From DASSUW01 sp963835525 (GTDB lineage Bacteria > Actinomycetota > Thermoleophilia > Solirubrobacterales > Solirubrobacteraceae), in assembly GCA_963835525.1 (NCBI GenBank), contig CAWIFM010000007.1, positions 62,001-126,000 on the forward strand: a stretch of DNA of 64,000 nucleotides. Reading direction: 5' to 3'. Positions 7,873 through 15,409 of this stretch are shown here, in pieces. The translations under genes were made by a program, and so were the position numbers. The stretch's first letter is position 1. Each line of letters begins with the position of its first letter. The notes under the pieces were generated by a model that made no database searches, was not told where the DNA came from, and was given only the letters and a program-made list of their open reading frames with translations.

Positions 7873-8529
7873 ATGTCGCTTCCGCCCCCCAGCTCGGCGC
7901 AGCGCGAGCACGTGCTCGACCTCGAGGGCCCCCGCCGCCGGCGCGGGCAGCTCCGGCTGAGCGCGATGGGGGCGACGATCTCCTTCGACGGCGCGCTGCG
8001 GACCGACCTGCGGGTCCCGCTCGGCACGCTCCAGTTCGGGCTGGTGGATCGCGGGAGCGCCCGCTCCGGCGGCGTGAGCGGCCGGTTCCCGATCCTCAAG
8101 CGCCTGTCCGCCACCGCGGTGGTGCCGCGCGAGCAGGGCGTCGAGGGCTGGCTGTGGACCAGCCTCGGCGGCTCCGCGCTGACCGTGCTGGGCGATCCCG
8201 AAGACGCCCCGAACGCCGCCGTGCTGTTCACCAAGCCGCTCGGCGACGACGCCGTGGCCTGCTTCGAGCCCGAGGCCGCGCAGGAGATCGCCGCGCGCTC
8301 GCCGCTCGGCGCGCCCGCCGTCAACGGCCTGCTGTTCCGCGTGACCGACACGAGCAAGGCGGAGACCGTCTTCCGCTCGTTCGGCCTGCTGCGCCCGCTC
8401 ACCGACCGCGAGGTGCCGCCGACCCTGCGGCGCTCGCTCCCGACCGACAAGTCGGGCGATCCGGTGCTCGGCGGCGGCGGTGACGACGCCCGCGCGTCGA
8501 CGTCCGTGGCGCCTCCCGGCCTGGGATAA
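7873..8529 (+). CDS. Unknown soluble protein, possibly in the pilus regulon
   Basis: 218 residues I do not recognise. A charged N-terminus (SAQREHVLDLEGPRRRRG) is followed by beta-rich segments and a disordered acidic/Pro-rich tail. No signal peptide or membrane helix is seen. A GTG directly precedes the ATG at 7873 and could be the start instead. The promoter-like element TAAT-N16-GCCGATT immediately upstream resembles those of pilM and pilN 2-4 kb away, so a pilus-linked role is a guess worth testing. Strong GC3 bias supports coding. Confidence 0.6.
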   Translation: MSLPPPSSAQREHVLDLEGPRRRRGQLRLSAMGATISFDGALRTDLRVPLGTLQFGLVDRGSARSGGVSGRFPILKRLSATAVVPREQGVEGWLWTSLGGSALTVLGDPEDAPNAAVLFTKPLGDDAVACFEPEAAQEIAARSPLGAPAVNGLLFRVTDTSKAETVFRSFGLLRPLTDREVPPTLRRSLPTDKSGDPVLGGGGDDARASTSVAPPGLG

Positions 8530-8542
8530 CCCACGGGGGCCC

Positions 8543-8583
8543 GCCCAACGGGCCATTCCGTGTCGAGCGATGTCCCGTTGGGC
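8543..8583. repeat. 10-bp perfect inverted repeat between genes
   Basis: GCCCAACGGG at 8543-8552 is repeated inverted as CCCGTTGGGC at 8574-8583, with 21 bases between. It lies after the 7873 gene stop and before the TACCGT box of the small zinc protein. It could be a terminator stem (no T-run follows) or an operator. Confidence 0.45.
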
Positions 8584-8610
8584 ACCCCTAGTCGCTACCG
8601 TGAGGCGCCC

Positions 8611-8787
8611 GTGAGCGCCGAGCCTGAGCCCCACGACCCCCAGCGCTGCACCGCCTGCCGCGGCACCGGCCAGGTGATCTCCGGGCTGGGCGGCACGCCG
8701 CAGTCCGTCACGTGCCCGTGGTGCGGGGGCAGCGGCCGCTTCCAGACCGGGCACGACGCCCAGGCCGCAAAGCGCCCTAGCGAATAA
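8611..8787 (+). CDS. Small zinc-ribbon protein (DnaJ-type CxxCxGxG repeats)
   Basis: A 58-residue protein with two CxxCxGxG-like motifs, CTACRGTGQV and CPWCGGSGRF, 16 residues apart. This is the unit of the DnaJ cysteine-rich domain and of small stand-alone zinc proteins in Actinobacteria. The four cysteines should bind one Zn. GTG start at 8611, preceded by TACCGT at 8596-8601 with 9 bases between and no Shine-Dalgarno. The 3' end overlaps the convergent gene by 11 bases. Confidence 0.7.
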   Translation: MSAEPEPHDPQRCTACRGTGQVISGLGGTPQSVTCPWCGGSGRFQTGHDAQAAKRPSE

Positions 8788-9160
8788 CCAGCGTCCCGAT
8801 CTGCTGGTCGGCCTCGACCAGCTCGATCGGGTACTCGCCGGGCGCGCCGGCCAGCAGCGAGAAGCGCGCGGGCGATTCCGGGTCGATCGTGTCCATGCGA
8901 TCGAGCAGCATGATGCTGTCGCGCTCGGGACCTGAGATCGTCAGCTCGACGAGATCGCCCTCGTTCACGGTCACGTCGGCGTCCGACGTCGTGAGCTCCT
9001 TCTCGACCCTGGCCAGCGTGGGCGACCCCGCCGGGGCGGGCGTGGTGGAGGCCTCGCCGCGCTCCCGCTCCGTCGCGGGTTGGCGCGGAGCGACGCTCGC
9101 CGCGAGCGCCGCCATGCCCATCAAGACGGCGACGAGGATCAGGAAGCGCCGGCCCAACAT
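8777..9160 (-). CDS. Secreted or membrane-anchored protein, unknown
   Basis: 127 residues. An N-terminal hydrophobic helix (residues 5-24) is followed by a Thr/Pro/Ala linker and a C-terminal beta domain of about 75 residues (VNEGDLVELTISGPERDS, FSLLAGAPGEYPIEL, IGTLVIR). The end resembles cupredoxin-like/FixG-type Ig folds but lacks copper ligands. Function unknown. TACCCT at 9168-9173 lies 7 bases before the ATG (leaderless pattern). It is divergent from pilA. Confidence 0.6.
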   Translation of the reverse strand: MLGRRFLILVAVLMGMAALAASVAPRQPATERERGEASTTPAPAGSPTLARVEKELTTSDADVTVNEGDLVELTISGPERDSIMLLDRMDTIDPESPARFSLLAGAPGEYPIELVEADQQIGTLVIR

Positions 9161-9205
9161 GGACCCGAGGGTAGTCCGGTTGTCCAGTTAACAGGTAATG
9201 AGGGG

Positions 9206-9232
9206 TTAAGGACCCGGCCGCAGGTGCCGATA
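9206..9232 (+). promoter_or_regulatory. Sigma-28/WhiG-like promoter of pilA
   Basis: TTAA at 9206-9209, 16 bases, GCCGATA at 9226-9232. This matches the flagellar/sporulation sigma (FliA, SigD, WhiG) consensus TAAA-N15/16-GCCGATAA. Transcription should start near 9240, just ahead of the riboswitch. The same layout occurs at pilM, pilN and the 18445 gene. Confidence 0.7.
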
Positions 9233-9254
9233 CGGGTGGTGCCAGAACCAAGGT

Positions 9255-9330
9255 GTCAAAGGCAAATCGTCCGCGAGGGCGAGGCGCAAAGCCACGGAGC
9301 TCCTCGGATGGGAGCAAGCCGGGTTGCCAC
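9255..9330 (+). promoter_or_regulatory. c-di-GMP-I (GEMM) riboswitch upstream of pilA
   Basis: The aptamer is recognisable by its fixed elements. GGCAA (9261-9265) pairs with TTGCC (9324-9328) as P1. A GC stem with a GAGG-like loop follows at about 9268-9284. The junction and receptor CGCAAAGCCACGG lies at 9285-9297. A GCTCC/GGAGC stem (9299-9303 with 9311-9315) and the closing GCCGGGTTGCC complete it. This class binds cyclic di-GMP in the P1 junction. It begins about 15-20 bases after the predicted start of transcription. CCACC (9327-9331) could instead pair with GGTGG (9338-9342), disrupting P1, which is a candidate switch. The controlled gene is the major pilin. No T-run terminator is seen before the ORF, so translational control is likelier. 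Confidence 0.85.
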
Positions 9331-9385
9331 CGCCAGTGGTGGGACTGGGACCGAGGCCTGGCAGACGGAACTCAAAGGCCCAACA

Positions 9386-9400
9386 TCCCTTCAGGAGGGA
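9386..9400 (+). promoter_or_regulatory. Hairpin covering the pilA Shine-Dalgarno
   Basis: TCCCT (9386-9390) can pair with AGGGA (9396-9400), enclosing TCAGG. The strong Shine-Dalgarno AGGAGGG (9393-9399) lies in this stem-loop, 9 bases before the pilA ATG. It is one of few strong Shine-Dalgarno sites in the window, as expected if the riboswitch acts on translation. Pairing is inferred by eye. Confidence 0.45.
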
Positions 9401-9408
9401 CCACCCAC

Positions 9409-9843
9409 ATGCTGCACAAGCTTCGCCAGCGCGCCCAGAGCGAGAAGGGCTTCACCCTGATCGAGCTCCTGGTCGTCATTCTGATCATCGGCATCCTCGC
9501 CGCGATCGCTCTCCCCGCCTTCCTCGGCCAGCGCGCCCGTGCGCAGGACACCGAGGGCAAGACGGCTGTCCGTCAGGCTCAGACCGCCATCGAGACCTTC
9601 TACACGGACAACCAGACCTACGTCGCCACCGAGGCGCAGCTCGAGGACATCGAGCAGTCGCTGGCCTCCGGCGCCGGCGCTTCGCTGGCCGTGACCGCCA
9701 CGAGCCCCACGGCGTACACGCTGACGGTCACCTCCGTGACCGGCAACACGTTCTCGATCGCCAAGGCCGGGACCGGCACCGTGACCCGCTCCTGCGTGCG
9801 TAACAACACGAAGGGCGGCTGCCCGGCCAGCCTCGCCTGGTAA
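9409..9843 (+). CDS. pilA: Type IV major pilin (PilA-like)
   Basis: 144 residues. The class III signal peptide is MLHKLRQRAQSEKG, cleaved before Phe15 in KG/FTLIELLVVILIIGILAA, with the conserved Glu at mature position 5 and a 20-residue hydrophobic helix. A variable globular part ends with two cysteines (SCVRNNTKGGC) that may form the D-region disulfide. It should assemble into pili after processing by the prepilin peptidase encoded 1.1 kb downstream. The ATG at 9409 has AGGAGG nine bases upstream. Expression appears to be under a sigma-28-like promoter and a c-di-GMP riboswitch. A strong terminator follows, so pilA is a separate unit from pilM. Confidence 0.95.
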   Translation: MLHKLRQRAQSEKGFTLIELLVVILIIGILAAIALPAFLGQRARAQDTEGKTAVRQAQTAIETFYTDNQTYVATEAQLEDIEQSLASGAGASLAVTATSPTAYTLTVTSVTGNTFSIAKAGTGTVTRSCVRNNTKGGCPASLAW

Positions 9844-9867
9844 GCAAGCCGTACCCAAGCCGTATCG

Positions 9868-9893
9868 CGAAGCGGGCCTCCGGGCCCGCTTCG
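9868..9893 (+). terminator. Terminator after pilA
   Basis: CGAAGCGGGCC (9868-9878), loop TCCG, GGCCCGCTTCG (9883-9893): a perfect 11-bp stem followed by TCGTT. It lies 25 bases after the pilA stop and before the pilM promoter. Confidence 0.75.
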
Positions 9894-9904
9894 TCGTTAA
9901 CCCC

Positions 9905-9931
9905 TCAAGACGCCCCGGCCGGAGGCCGATA
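9905..9931 (+). promoter_or_regulatory. Sigma-28/WhiG-like promoter of pilM
   Basis: TCAA (9905-9908), 16 bases, GCCGATA (9925-9931). The pilM GTG follows after 8 bases, so the transcript would be nearly leaderless. Same spacing as at pilA, pilN and 18445. Confidence 0.7.
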
Positions 9932-9939
9932 TCACCATC

Positions 9940-10992
9940 GTGTTCAAGAAGCGTTCCTCCTCCCAGGCCGCGATCGTCGGCCTCGACCTCGATCCCGGCC
10001 ACATCGCCGCCGCCGAGGTAACCGTCAACGGGTCGCTGTCGCTCAAGCGCGGCGCCGTCGCTCCCCTTCGTCCCGGCGTCCTGCGCGACGGTGAGGTCGC
10101 CGACGTCCCCGCTCTGGCGGAGGCGCTGAAGACCTTCTTCGCCGAGAACGGGCTCTCGAACCGGGTCCGGCTCGGCATCGCCAACCAGCGGATCGTGGTC
10201 CGCACGCTGGACCTGCCGCCGCTGGAGGACGAGAAGTCGCTCGCCGCCGCGGTCAAGGTGCAGGCGCCCGACCACATCCCGATGCCGATGGACGAGGCGA
10301 TCCTCGACTGGCAGTCGCTCGGCACGGTCCTGTCGCCGTCCGGACAGCCGCGCACGCGCGTGGTCGTCGTCGCCGTCCGACGCGAGATGATCGACAAGCT
10401 GGTCGCCGCCTCGCGCGAGGCCGGCCTCAAGCTCGAGGGCATCGACCTGTCGGCGTTCGGCATGGTCCGCGCGCTCGCCGGCGGCCAGAAGGCCCAGGGC
10501 GCCGTGCTCTACATCAGCGTCGGCGGTCTCACCAACGTCGCCGTCGCCAACGCCAGCGGGTGCCTGTTCACGCGCGCCGCGGCCGGCGGCCTCGACGCGA
10601 TGGTCCACACGCTCTCCGAGCGCCGCGGCCTCACGCTCGAGCACGCCCGCCAGTGGATGACCCACGTCGGGCTGCTCACGGACCTCGAGGACGTCGACGG
10701 CGACCCCGACCTCGTGGGCGCCGCCCGCACGGTGCTGGAGGAGGGCGTGCACCAGCTCGCCGACACCGTCCGCAACTCGCTCAACTTCTACCGCATGCAG
10801 GAGAGCGCCGAGCAGGTGGAGACCGGCGTGCTCACGGGTCCCGCCGTGGCCATCCCCGGCTTCGTCGAGCAGCTCTCCGAGCAGCTGCGCCTGCCGCTCG
10901 AGTCCGCCGTGGTCGCCTCGCAGGACGAGGACGCCGACCTCGGTCGCCTCACCGTGGCGGCCGGCCTCGCGGTCGAGAACGCCGTCGCCTGA
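9940..10992 (+). CDS. pilM: Type IV pilus inner-membrane platform protein PilM
   Basis: 350 residues with an actin-like ATPase fold. IVGLDLDPGHIAAAEV is the phosphate-1 loop, VLYISVGGLTNVAVA the second Asp/Gly strand region, and VLTGPAVAIPGFVEQLSEQL the adenosine loop. PilM binds the cytoplasmic tail of PilN and links the inner-membrane alignment complex to the assembly ATPases. GTG start just after the sigma-28-like promoter. The stop TGA overlaps the prepilin peptidase ATG. pilB/pilT and pilC are not in this window and must be elsewhere. Confidence 0.92.
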   Translation: MFKKRSSSQAAIVGLDLDPGHIAAAEVTVNGSLSLKRGAVAPLRPGVLRDGEVADVPALAEALKTFFAENGLSNRVRLGIANQRIVVRTLDLPPLEDEKSLAAAVKVQAPDHIPMPMDEAILDWQSLGTVLSPSGQPRTRVVVVAVRREMIDKLVAASREAGLKLEGIDLSAFGMVRALAGGQKAQGAVLYISVGGLTNVAVANASGCLFTRAAAGGLDAMVHTLSERRGLTLEHARQWMTHVGLLTDLEDVDGDPDLVGAARTVLEEGVHQLADTVRNSLNFYRMQESAEQVETGVLTGPAVAIPGFVEQLSEQLRLPLESAVVASQDEDADLGRLTVAAGLAVENAVA

Positions 10993-11732
10993 TGCTCGCA
11001 GCGGTCGTCGGCGCGGTCTTCGGCTCGTTCCTGAACGTGGTGGCCTACCGGCTGCCCCGGGGCGAGTCGCTGTCGCGCCCGCGATCGCGCTGCCCGCAGT
11101 GCCAGACCCAGATCAAGGCCTACGACAACGTCCCGGTCCTGTCCTGGCTGGCACTGCGCGGCCGCTGCCGCACCTGCCGCACGCCTATTTCCGCCCGCTA
11201 TCCGCTAGTAGAGGCCGTGACCGGTCTCCTGTGCGCGCTGGTCGTCTATGACCAGGGACTCGACGAGGACGCGATCCTCGGCGTCGTCCTGGTGCTGCTG
11301 CTGGTCCCGATCACGCTGATCGACCTCGATCACCGGATCATCCCCAACAAGCTCACGCTGCTGGGGGCCGTGCTCGCCCCGGCGATCGTGGCCTTCACGG
11401 CGCCGGACGCCATCCCCGAGCACCTGATCGCGGGAGCCGCGGCGGGAGGCGCTTTCCTGCTGGTCGTCTTCGCATACCCGCGGGGGATGGGGATGGGCGA
11501 CGTCAAGCTCGCCGCCGTCCTTGGCCTCTTCCTCGGCCGCGACGTCGTCCCCGCGCTCTTCCTCGCGTTCCTCGTCGGCACCCTCGTAGGGGCCGCGATC
11601 ATCGCTCGCAAGGGCTCCGCGGAAGGCCGCAAGACGGCCGTCCCGTTCGGCCCGTTCCTCGCCTTCGGCGGGGTCGTCGCCCTCTTCGCGGGCGACGCGA
11701 TGGTCGACTGGTACCTCACCACCTTCATCTAG
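10992..11732 (+). CDS. pilD: Prepilin peptidase / N-methyltransferase (PilD, A24)
   Basis: 246 residues, integral membrane. The N-terminal half has the PilD methyltransferase region VFGSFLNVVAYRLPRGESL and the Zn-binding pairs CPQC (34-37) and CRTC (59-62). The two catalytic aspartates of the A24 peptidase are in LIDLDHRIIPN (residues 109-119) and GMGMGDVKLA (Asp170). It cleaves the pilin leader and methylates the new N-terminus. ATG overlaps the pilM stop by one base. The family's usual length is about 250-290, so this is complete. Confidence 0.93.
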   Translation: MLAAVVGAVFGSFLNVVAYRLPRGESLSRPRSRCPQCQTQIKAYDNVPVLSWLALRGRCRTCRTPISARYPLVEAVTGLLCALVVYDQGLDEDAILGVVLVLLLVPITLIDLDHRIIPNKLTLLGAVLAPAIVAFTAPDAIPEHLIAGAAAGGAFLLVVFAYPRGMGMGDVKLAAVLGLFLGRDVVPALFLAFLVGTLVGAAIIARKGSAEGRKTAVPFGPFLAFGGVVALFAGDAMVDWYLTTFI

Positions 11733-11755
11733 GGCGTCGACCCCACGAGCACGCC

Positions 11756-11782
11756 TCAAGGCGCGCTCATGGGGTGCCGATA
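11756..11782 (+). promoter_or_regulatory. Sigma-28/WhiG-like promoter of pilN
   Basis: TCAA (11756-11759), 16 bases, GCCGATA (11776-11782, followed by A). It lies 11 bases before the pilN ATG and 24 bases after the prepilin peptidase stop. Confidence 0.7.
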
Positions 11783-11793
11783 AGCCAAGCGAG

Positions 11794-12657
11794 ATGAAGG
11801 CCATCAACCTGCTCCCCCCCGACCTTCGCGGCACGCCCAAGAGCGCTGCCCCGAAGGCCGCCATCGCCCCCGCAGAGCCGGGCGGCATCGGCGCCTTCGT
11901 GGTGCTCGGCGCGCTCGCCGCATGCGTTGTCGCGCTCGCCGCGTACGTGCTCACGACCAACACGGTCAAGGACCGTGCGGCGCAGCTGGAGGCGGTCACC
12001 GCCCAGGCCGATGCCACCCGCTCAGCCGTCAGCCAGCTCAAGCCGTACGCCGACTTCCAGGCGATGGCCGAGACCCGCATCCAGACCGTCAAGGACCTCG
12101 CGTCCTCGCGCTTCGACTGGGAGCAGGCGCTGCGCGACATCTCGCGCGCCGTCCCCGCCGAGGTCACGCTGCGCGAGCTCAACGGCACGATCTCCAGCGA
12201 CACGGGAGGCAGCGGCCTCCGCAGCGCGATCGCCGCTCCGGCGATCGAGCTCAAGGGCTGCAGCTCCGGCCAGACGCAGGTCGCCACGCTGATGTCGCGC
12301 CTGCGCAGCGTCGACGGCGTCTCCCGCGTCAGCCTCAACAAGTCGCTCAAGCCCGACAAGTCGCAGATCTCCGGGGCCGCCTCGCCGATCGCGGGCGTCG
12401 CCCAGGCCGACGGCTGCAAGGGCAAGCGCCCGCCGAACTTCGAGATCGTCATGTTCTTCGAGGGCGCCGAGGTCCCCGCCACGGTCGAGGACATCACCGT
12501 CCAGCCGGGCGCCGGCAGCGGCACCGCGCCGAGCGCCGAGGGCACGACCGCCTCGACCGAGGGGGAGGCCGGTGGCGTCACCACGCCGCCGAGCGTGCCC
12601 GAGGGTGACGACTCCGCCACGCCCGCCTCGACGCCCGAGGGAGGGGCAGCCCAATGA
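11794..12657 (+). CDS. pilN: Type IV pilus biogenesis protein PilN
   Basis: 287 residues. It begins MKAINLLPPDLRGTPKS; INLLPP is the conserved PilN tail that binds PilM. A single membrane helix (about residues 29-51) is followed by a coiled segment and a periplasmic ferredoxin-like domain (LMSRLRSVDGVSRVSL, then NFEIVMFFEG). An acidic, Thr/Ala/Pro-rich tail of about 60 residues is unusual for the family. The stop overlaps the pilO start (ATGA). Likely one transcript of pilN-pilO-13406 from the promoter at 11756. Confidence 0.88.
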   Translation: MKAINLLPPDLRGTPKSAAPKAAIAPAEPGGIGAFVVLGALAACVVALAAYVLTTNTVKDRAAQLEAVTAQADATRSAVSQLKPYADFQAMAETRIQTVKDLASSRFDWEQALRDISRAVPAEVTLRELNGTISSDTGGSGLRSAIAAPAIELKGCSSGQTQVATLMSRLRSVDGVSRVSLNKSLKPDKSQISGAASPIAGVAQADGCKGKRPPNFEIVMFFEGAEVPATVEDITVQPGAGSGTAPSAEGTTASTEGEAGGVTTPPSVPEGDDSATPASTPEGGAAQ

Positions 12658-13409
12658 CCCGCTCGAACAAGATCCTGCTGTCGGTGGTAGCGCTCGGCGC
12701 CGCCATCGCCGCCTTCTACTTCTTCGTCCTCTCGCCCAAGCGTGAGGAGGTCGCCAAGCTCGACACCGGCATCACGGCCCAGAAGGCCGAGATCGAGCAG
12801 GCGCGGCTGACGCTCGCCGGCTACGAGCAGGCCAAGAAGACCTACAAGAAGAACTACGCGACGCTCGCCCGCCTCGGCAAGGCCGTGCCGGCCGACGACG
12901 ACGTGCGCTCGCTGCTGGTGCAGCTGGAGTCCACCGCCAATCGCAGCGGCGTCACCTTCGAGAAGATCGAGTTGGCGAACAACCTCGGCGGTGAGGCTGC
13001 GGCGACGACCGGCGCGGCGACGCCCGCGGCGGGCCAGCTCGCCTCGGCCCCGGGCACCGTCCCGGTCGCCGGCGGCGTCCTGTCCGCGATGCCGTTCAGC
13101 TTCAGCTTCACCGGCTCGTACTTCGACCTGACGGCGTTCTTCGCCCGGCTCGAGCACTACGTGAGCCTCAACAACGCCAAGCTCGACTCGACCGGTCGCC
13201 TGATGCGCCTCGAGAGCATCTCGATCACGCCGTCGGCCCTCGGGTTCCCGGACATGATGGCCGAGATCAACGCCGCGACCTACCTCGTCCCGCCCGTCCA
13301 GGGCGTCGACGCGGGCGCGCCGTCGAGCGACGCCCAGAACGTCACGGGCGAGCCCGGGACGACCCCGCCCACCACTACCGCGTCCGCCAATTCCGGAGCC
13401 TCCCGATGA
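12654..13409 (+). CDS. pilO: Type IV pilus biogenesis protein PilO
   Basis: 251 residues. One membrane helix (residues 7-27, ILLSVVALGAAIAAFYFFVL), then a coiled-coil (KLDTGITAQKAEIEQARL) and a ferredoxin-like domain with MPFSFSFTGSYFDLTAFF, the PilO hallmark in which the second half starts with a FxG-x-Y/F element. PilO pairs with PilN in the alignment complex. A low-complexity Pro/Thr tail ends the protein. Overlaps both neighbours by four bases. Confidence 0.87.
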   Translation: MTRSNKILLSVVALGAAIAAFYFFVLSPKREEVAKLDTGITAQKAEIEQARLTLAGYEQAKKTYKKNYATLARLGKAVPADDDVRSLLVQLESTANRSGVTFEKIELANNLGGEAAATTGAATPAAGQLASAPGTVPVAGGVLSAMPFSFSFTGSYFDLTAFFARLEHYVSLNNAKLDSTGRLMRLESISITPSALGFPDMMAEINAATYLVPPVQGVDAGAPSSDAQNVTGEPGTTPPTTTASANSGASR

Positions 13410-14182
13410 ACGCCGTCACCACCATCTGGCGCCAGCTCGTGCGCAACAAGCTCTGGCCCGTCGCCGTGCTGCTGCTGGCCGCGCTCGTCGCCGTCCCCGT
13501 GCTGCTGGCCCGTGAGCCCGCCGTGCCGGAGACGATCGCTCCGGTGGCCGTGAACACGGAGGCCGACGACAGCATCGCCGAGCCGATCGTGGCCAAGATC
13601 ACCCCGGAGGACCGCAACCGCCGCCGCCGCGTGCTCGGCGTCCGCAAGGACCCGTTCCGCCCGGCCCCGGTCAAGGAGCCCAAGGTCGAGCAGCCGGAGA
13701 CCCCCGACGCGACCACGATCGGCGACCCGCCCCCCGGTGACACCGGCAGCGGCGGCGGCGGCGAGCCCGCCGAGGCTCCCGTGTTCTACGAGCCGGGGAC
13801 GATCATCGTGCGCTTCGGCGACGCGACGAATTCCCAGCTCACGCGCTTCGCGATCCCGAAGCTCGGACCGGTGCCCGACGACGAGTTCCCGCTGCTCGTG
13901 TACATGGGCCTGACCAAGAACGGCAAGAAGGCCAAGTTCCTGGTCGACGCCGCCCTCGAGGTCGACGGCGACGGCACCTGCAAGCCGCACCCGTCGAACT
14001 GCGAGGTCATCGAGCTCGCGGTCGGCGAGACCGAGTTCCTCGACGTCATCAACCCGGAGACCTCCGACGAGGAGGAGACCACCGAGGAAGAGACGGCCGA
14101 GGAGACCGAGCCGGAGGTCCTCGCGACCTTCCAGCTCGACCTCGTCGACATCAAGCGCGCCGGCGACTCAGACGTCAAGTAG
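13406..14182 (+). CDS. Membrane-anchored protein in the PilP position of the pilus operon
   Basis: 258 residues, not recognised as a known family. One N-terminal membrane helix (residues 17-36), a conserved-looking RRRVLGVRKDPFRPAPV segment (the KDPF motif is typical of pilus-operon anchor proteins in this position), a Gly/Pro linker, a beta domain (EFPLLVYMGLTKNGKKAKFLV) and a very acidic EEETTEEETAEETEPE run. It may replace PilP, but no secretin is expected if the cell is monoderm. Last gene of the pilN operon, overlapping pilO by ATGA. Confidence 0.7.
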   Translation: MNAVTTIWRQLVRNKLWPVAVLLLAALVAVPVLLAREPAVPETIAPVAVNTEADDSIAEPIVAKITPEDRNRRRRVLGVRKDPFRPAPVKEPKVEQPETPDATTIGDPPPGDTGSGGGGEPAEAPVFYEPGTIIVRFGDATNSQLTRFAIPKLGPVPDDEFPLLVYMGLTKNGKKAKFLVDAALEVDGDGTCKPHPSNCEVIELAVGETEFLDVINPETSDEEETTEEETAEETEPEVLATFQLDLVDIKRAGDSDVK

Positions 14183-14195
14183 GGGTATGTGTCAC

Positions 14196-14224
14196 CCGCC
14201 GCGGCTCCTGGTGAGCCGCGGCGG
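14196..14224 (+). terminator. Strong hairpin after the pilN operon
   Basis: CCGCCGCGGCTC (14196-14207), loop CTGGT, GAGCCGCGGCGG (14213-14224): a perfect 12-bp stem 13 bases after the last pil gene. No T-run follows. It would lie inside aroC if the upstream GTG at 14189 were used, which argues for the aroC start at 14240. Confidence 0.6.
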
Positions 14225-14239
14225 ATAGCCTTCACCGGC

Positions 14240-15409
14240 GTGCCGCTGCGCGTCGTCACAGCCGGGGAGTCCCACGGGCCCGGGCTGACCTGCATCGTCG
14301 AGGGCCTGCCCGCGGGCCTCGAGCTCGACCTGTCCGCGATCGACCGCGACATGGCGCGCCGCCAGCTCGGCCACGGCCGCGGTGGGCGCATGAAGATCGA
14401 GCGCGACAGCGCCGAGATCACCTCCGGGGTCCGCCACGGCCGCACGCTCGGCGGCCCGATCGCCGTGCGGGTCGCCAACCGCGACTACGCCAACTGGGAG
14501 GAGCGGATGAACCCGTGGCCGGTCGAGGCCGAGGTGCCCGAGGTGCACCTCCCGCGCCCCGGTCACGCCGACCTCGCGGGCGTGCAGAAGTTCGGCTTCA
14601 CCGACGTGCGCAACGTGCTCGAGCGCGCCAGCGCCCGCGAGACGGCCGCGCGCGTGGCCGGCGGGGCGCTGGCCAAGGGCTTCCTGGCCGCGCTCGGCGT
14701 GCAGGTGTTCTCGAACGTCACGCAGATCGGCTCGGTCCGGGCGACTGAGTCCGGCGGCCTTGCGCCGGCCGACTTCGCCGACGTCGACGCATCGCCCGTG
14801 CGCTGCCTCGACGCCGAGGCATCGAAGGCGATGGTCGAGGAGATCAACGTGCTGCGCAAGGCCAACGAGTCGCTCGGCGGCGTCTTCGAGGTGCGCGCCT
14901 TCGGCGTCGTTCCAGGCCTCGGCTCGCACGTGAGCTGGGAGGAGCGGCTGGACGGCCGGATCGGCATGGCCATGCTCTCGATCCAGGCCATCAAGGGCTG
15001 CGGGATCGGCGACGGGTTCGACCTCGCGGGCCGGCCCGGCTCCGCCGCGCACGACGAGATCTTCTACTCCGACGAGCGCGGCTACTACCGCGAGACCAAC
15101 CGCTCGGGCGGCATCGAGGGCGGCATGACGACCGGCGAGCCGCTGATCGTGCGCTGCGCGATGAAGCCGCTGCCGACGCTCACCAAGCCGCTGCGGTCGG
15201 TCGACATCGCCACGCGCGAGCCGGCGCAGGCGCTGCGCGAGCGGACCGACTCGTGCACGGTTCCGGCGGCGGGCGTGGTGGGGGAGGCGATGCTGGCCAT
15301 CGTGCTGGCCGACGCCTACCGCGCGAAGTTCGGAGGCGACCACATCGACGACGTCCGCGCCGCCGTGGAGGCCTACGAGCGGCGCATCGGATGGAAGCCT
15401 CGAACCTAG
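14240..15409 (+). CDS. aroC: Chorismate synthase
   Basis: 389 residues. Converts EPSP to chorismate with reduced FMN, the last step of the shikimate pathway. Visible signatures: MPLRVVTAGESHGPGL at the start, GHGRGGRMKIERDSAEITSG, RASARETAARVAGGA and the C-terminal RTDSCTVPAAGVVGEAM. The GTG at 14240 gives the family's usual N-terminus and has TAGCCT at 14226-14231, 8 bases upstream. The 3' end overlaps the aroKB gene by 19 bases. Confidence 0.95.
   Translation: MPLRVVTAGESHGPGLTCIVEGLPAGLELDLSAIDRDMARRQLGHGRGGRMKIERDSAEITSGVRHGRTLGGPIAVRVANRDYANWEERMNPWPVEAEVPEVHLPRPGHADLAGVQKFGFTDVRNVLERASARETAARVAGGALAKGFLAALGVQVFSNVTQIGSVRATESGGLAPADFADVDASPVRCLDAEASKAMVEEINVLRKANESLGGVFEVRAFGVVPGLGSHVSWEERLDGRIGMAMLSIQAIKGCGIGDGFDLAGRPGSAAHDEIFYSDERGYYRETNRSGGIEGGMTTGEPLIVRCAMKPLPTLTKPLRSVDIATREPAQALRERTDSCTVPAAGVVGEAMLAIVLADAYRAKFGGDHIDDVRAAVEAYERRIGWKPRT

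Noticed and set aside
14189..14239. Upstream GTG start for aroC
   Set aside because: It would place the strong hairpin at 14196-14224 inside the gene and add 17 unconserved residues before MPLRVVTAGESHG.
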